Shown: in pieces, positions 6,991 to 8,447 of the stretch
Layout: each line of letters opens with the position of its first letter
How positions within the stretch are numbered: the first letter of the stretch is position 1
DNA from: an uncultured Burkholderiaceae bacterium
GTDB lineage: Bacteria; Pseudomonadota; Gammaproteobacteria; Burkholderiales; Burkholderiaceae_C
NCBI GenBank assembly: GCA_938022295.1
Contig: CALIDR010000042.1
Coordinates: 1 to 8,447 of the forward strand
Length of the DNA stretch: 8,447 nt
Reading direction: 5' to 3'
The notes under the pieces: model-generated
Told to the model about the DNA's origin: nothing
What the model saw: only the letters and a program-made list of their open reading frames with translations
The model's database searches: none
Position numbers and translations under genes: made by a program

Positions 6991-7150
6991 GGCGGCACGC
7001 GGCGTGAAGCTCCGGTGGCCCGATGATGTCCGCGCCGGCGTGGTCGCGAAGGTGCGAACTGCCGCCCGATCGTGGCGCAATTGACGACGGCCGGCGCATC
7101 GCGGCCCGCGGCGCCCGCCGCGGGCCGAGGGAGACAATCCGCAGCGGCCC
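6991..7150. promoter_or_regulatory. Divergent intergenic region between the receiver operon and the glycan ligase gene
   Basis: These 160 nt separate two divergently transcribed starts and must hold promoters for both. On the + strand GACAAT (7133-7138) resembles a -10 box; a transcript starting 6-8 nt downstream would begin near 7145, leaving almost no leader before the GTG at 7151. No good -35 lies at the matching distance; TTGACG at 7081-7086 fits a -35 but is 46 nt from this hexamer. I see no convincing promoter for the minus-strand gene. The region is too GC-rich for firm promoter calls by eye. Confidence 0.45.
7102..7127. repeat. Perfect 11-bp inverted repeat with 4-nt loop in the divergent intergenic region
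   Basis: The left arm CGGCCCGCGGC (7102-7112) pairs exactly with the right arm GCCGCGGGCCG (7117-7127) around GCCC. All pairs are G-C, so a very stable hairpin or a palindromic protein site is possible. No T-run follows on either strand and it lies just upstream of a gene start, so a terminator role is unlikely. In DNA this GC-rich, short palindromes arise often, but 11 of 11 pairs with a 4-nt loop is notable. Confidence 0.5.
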
Positions 7151-8447
7151 GTGACTCCCGCCCAGCCCCCCGTCGATCGCGCTGAAGCGGCGCGTGCCTT
7201 CGCCCGACCGGCCGCGGCGCGTGCCGCGGCCGCGCTGGCCGGCGTGGCCGTCGCGCTGCCGACGCTGGTGGCGTCGAGCACGCCGCCGGTGACGACGTTC
7301 TACCCCCAGGCGACGGCGCTCGGCGCCTGGGGCCTGGCCGTCGCCGTCTGGGCGGCCTGGCGCGTGCGCGCCGCGCCGGCCGAGGGCGAATGGGGGGTCG
7401 CCTGGCCGCTGCTCGCGGTGCTGGGCGTGGTGGCCGGCGCAGCGCTGCTTGCAGGTGCGACCGGGGCGCTGCCGGTCAGTCTGGCCGGGCCGCCGTCGCT
7501 GGCCGCCGTCGCCGCGGCCGTCGTGCTCGTGGCCGGCGCGGCGGCGGCGCACGACGCGGCGGTGCGCGACGGGTTTCTCGCCGGCCTCGTGGTCGCCGGC
7601 GCGTTCGGCGCCGTCGCCGCCGTCGTGCAGGTGTTCGTGCCCGCGTGGGCCGACGGCACTTGGCTCGCACGCACGCCGCTGCCCGGGCGCGCAGTGGGCA
7701 ACCTGCGCCAGCCCAACCACCTCGCCACGCTGCTGCTGTGGGCCGTCGTCGCCGTCGTGCCGCTGGTCGAGCGCGGGCGGCTGCCGCGCGGCGCGGGCGT
7801 CGCCGCGGTCGTGCTCGCCGTCGTCGCGGTCGAGCTCAGCGGCTCGCGCACCGGGGCGCTCGGCACCGTCGCGCTCGCGCTGTGGGGCGTGCTCGACCGC
7901 CGGCTCGGCCGCTTCGCGCGCGCGCTGCTGGTGGCCGCGCCGCTGGTGTACGCGCTCGCCTGGGCCGGCTTCGCGCTGGCGGGGCACTTCGGGCTGGCGC
8001 CGGTCGGCGCGGCCACGCGCGGTCTGGAAGGCGACCTGTCGAGCTCGCGGCTGGCGATCTGGTCCAACGCGCTGGCGCTGGTCGCGATGCACCCTTGGAC
8101 GGGCGTGGGCTTCGGCCGCTTCAACTTCGCGTGGACGCTGACGCCGTTTCCCGACCGGCCGACGGCGTTCTTCGACCACGCGCACCTGCTGCCGCTGCAC
8201 TTCGCGGTCGAACTCGGGCTGCCGCTGGCGGCGCTGCTGACGGCGCTGCTGGCGCTGGCGCTGTGGCGCGCCGTGCGCGCGGCCTTCGCCCGCGGCGACG
8301 TGGCGGCGCGCGCTCTCGCCGTGATGCTGCTGCTGGTCGGCGCGCACAGCCTGCTCGAGTACCCGCTGTGGTACCTGCACTTCCTGCTGCCCACCGCGTG
8401 GGCGTTCGGCCTGTGCCTGGCGGCGACGCGGCCTGCCGCGGCGGCGC
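7151..8447 (+). CDS. O-antigen ligase / PglL-type protein O-oligosaccharyltransferase (Wzy_C family), 3' truncated
   Basis: This frame stays open from GTG at 7151 to the window end (432 codons, no stop), so the C-terminus is missing; family members usually have about 550-600 residues. It encodes a polytopic membrane protein with many Ala/Val/Leu spans. Family landmarks in order are GNLRQPNHLATLL at 183-195, SGSRTGAL at 230-237, AMHPWTGVGFGRFNF near 312-326, FFDHAHLLPLHFAVELGLP near 340-358 (histidines 343 and 345, where the family has its conserved periplasmic-loop His) and LLEYPLWYLHFLLP at 401-414. Such proteins transfer lipid-linked glycans to pilin or other proteins (PglL/PilO type) or to lipid A-core (WaaL type), or polymerise O-antigen. 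The RQPNHLAT and LEYPLWY blocks favour the PglL/Wzy_C_2 branch. The start is tentative: no in-frame start codon lies just upstream, and the nearest Shine-Dalgarno-like GAGGGAG is 17 nt away. It is transcribed divergently from the receiver genes. Confidence 0.85.
   Translation, partial: MTPAQPPVDRAEAARAFARPAAARAAAALAGVAVALPTLVASSTPPVTTFYPQATALGAWGLAVAVWAAWRVRAAPAEGEWGVAWPLLAVLGVVAGAALLAGATGALPVSLAGPPSLAAVAAAVVLVAGAAAAHDAAVRDGFLAGLVVAGAFGAVAAVVQVFVPAWADGTWLARTPLPGRAVGNLRQPNHLATLLLWAVVAVVPLVERGRLPRGAGVAAVVLAVVAVELSGSRTGALGTVALALWGVLDRRLGRFARALLVAAPLVYALAWAGFALAGHFGLAPVGAATRGLEGDLSSSRLAIWSNALALVAMHPWTGVGFGRFNFAWTLTPFPDRPTAFFDHAHLLPLHFAVELGLPLAALLTALLALALWRAVRAAFARGDVAARALAVMLLLVGAHSLLEYPLWYLHFLLPTAWAFGLCLAATRPAAAA

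Noticed and set aside
5077..7026. + strand open frame of 649 codons opposite the receiver genes
   Set aside because: It is antisense to both receiver genes and encodes Ser/Arg then Gly/Arg/Asp low complexity, consistent with a shadow of the repetitive linker.
7449..8141. + strand open frame of 230 codons inside the glycan ligase region
   Set aside because: The product is Arg/Ser/Cys-rich with no motif. The frame starting at 7151 covers the same DNA and shows an ordered membrane protein with family motifs to the window end.
5600..8380. Minus-strand open frame of 926 codons spanning the receiver genes and the glycan ligase
   Set aside because: It runs out of frame through one real minus-strand gene and antisense to another; the product is Arg-rich low complexity. 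The true frames contain intact receiver and Wzy_C motifs.

Overview
The window is very GC-rich (above 70% by eye), with G or C at nearly every third codon position. Together with the protein families present, this suggests a betaproteobacterium of the Burkholderiales (Rubrivivax/Leptothrix-like). That placement is inference; there is no rRNA or other marker here. Coding density is high. I see no tRNA, rRNA, CRISPR array, insertion sequence or phage gene.

Left part (1-5009, + strand): the 3' end of a helical protein gene, probably a thioredoxin-family protein, is followed almost without a gap by three genes for a Yej-type oligopeptide ABC importer: yejA (periplasmic binding protein), yejB and yejE (inner-membrane permeases). 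Gaps are 3, 1 and 10 nt, so this reads as one operon. The ATPase gene yejF, which follows yejE in E. coli, is not here: yejE runs within 6 nt of a convergent gene.

Middle part (5016-6990, - strand): two tandem genes encode receiver-only response regulators, each with one N-terminal membrane helix. The upstream gene (454 aa) separates helix and receiver by a long Ala/Pro/acidic linker; the downstream gene (195 aa) has a short linker. The receivers are about 66% identical by hand alignment, keep all phosphorylation residues and have no output domain. They look like a duplicated pair and are the least ordinary part of the window.

Right part (7151-8447, + strand): a divergent gene, open to the window edge, encodes a multi-spanning Wzy/PglL-type O-antigen ligase or protein O-oligosaccharyltransferase. 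The 160-nt divergent intergenic region holds a perfect 11-bp inverted repeat and a -10-like hexamer close to the GTG start.

Working together: the Yej proteins would import peptides (in E. coli also microcin C) using an ATPase encoded elsewhere. The tethered receivers could act as phosphorylation-dependent scaffolds or phosphate sinks at the inner membrane. Their divergent arrangement with the glycan ligase allows shared control, but nothing in the sequence proves a functional link.
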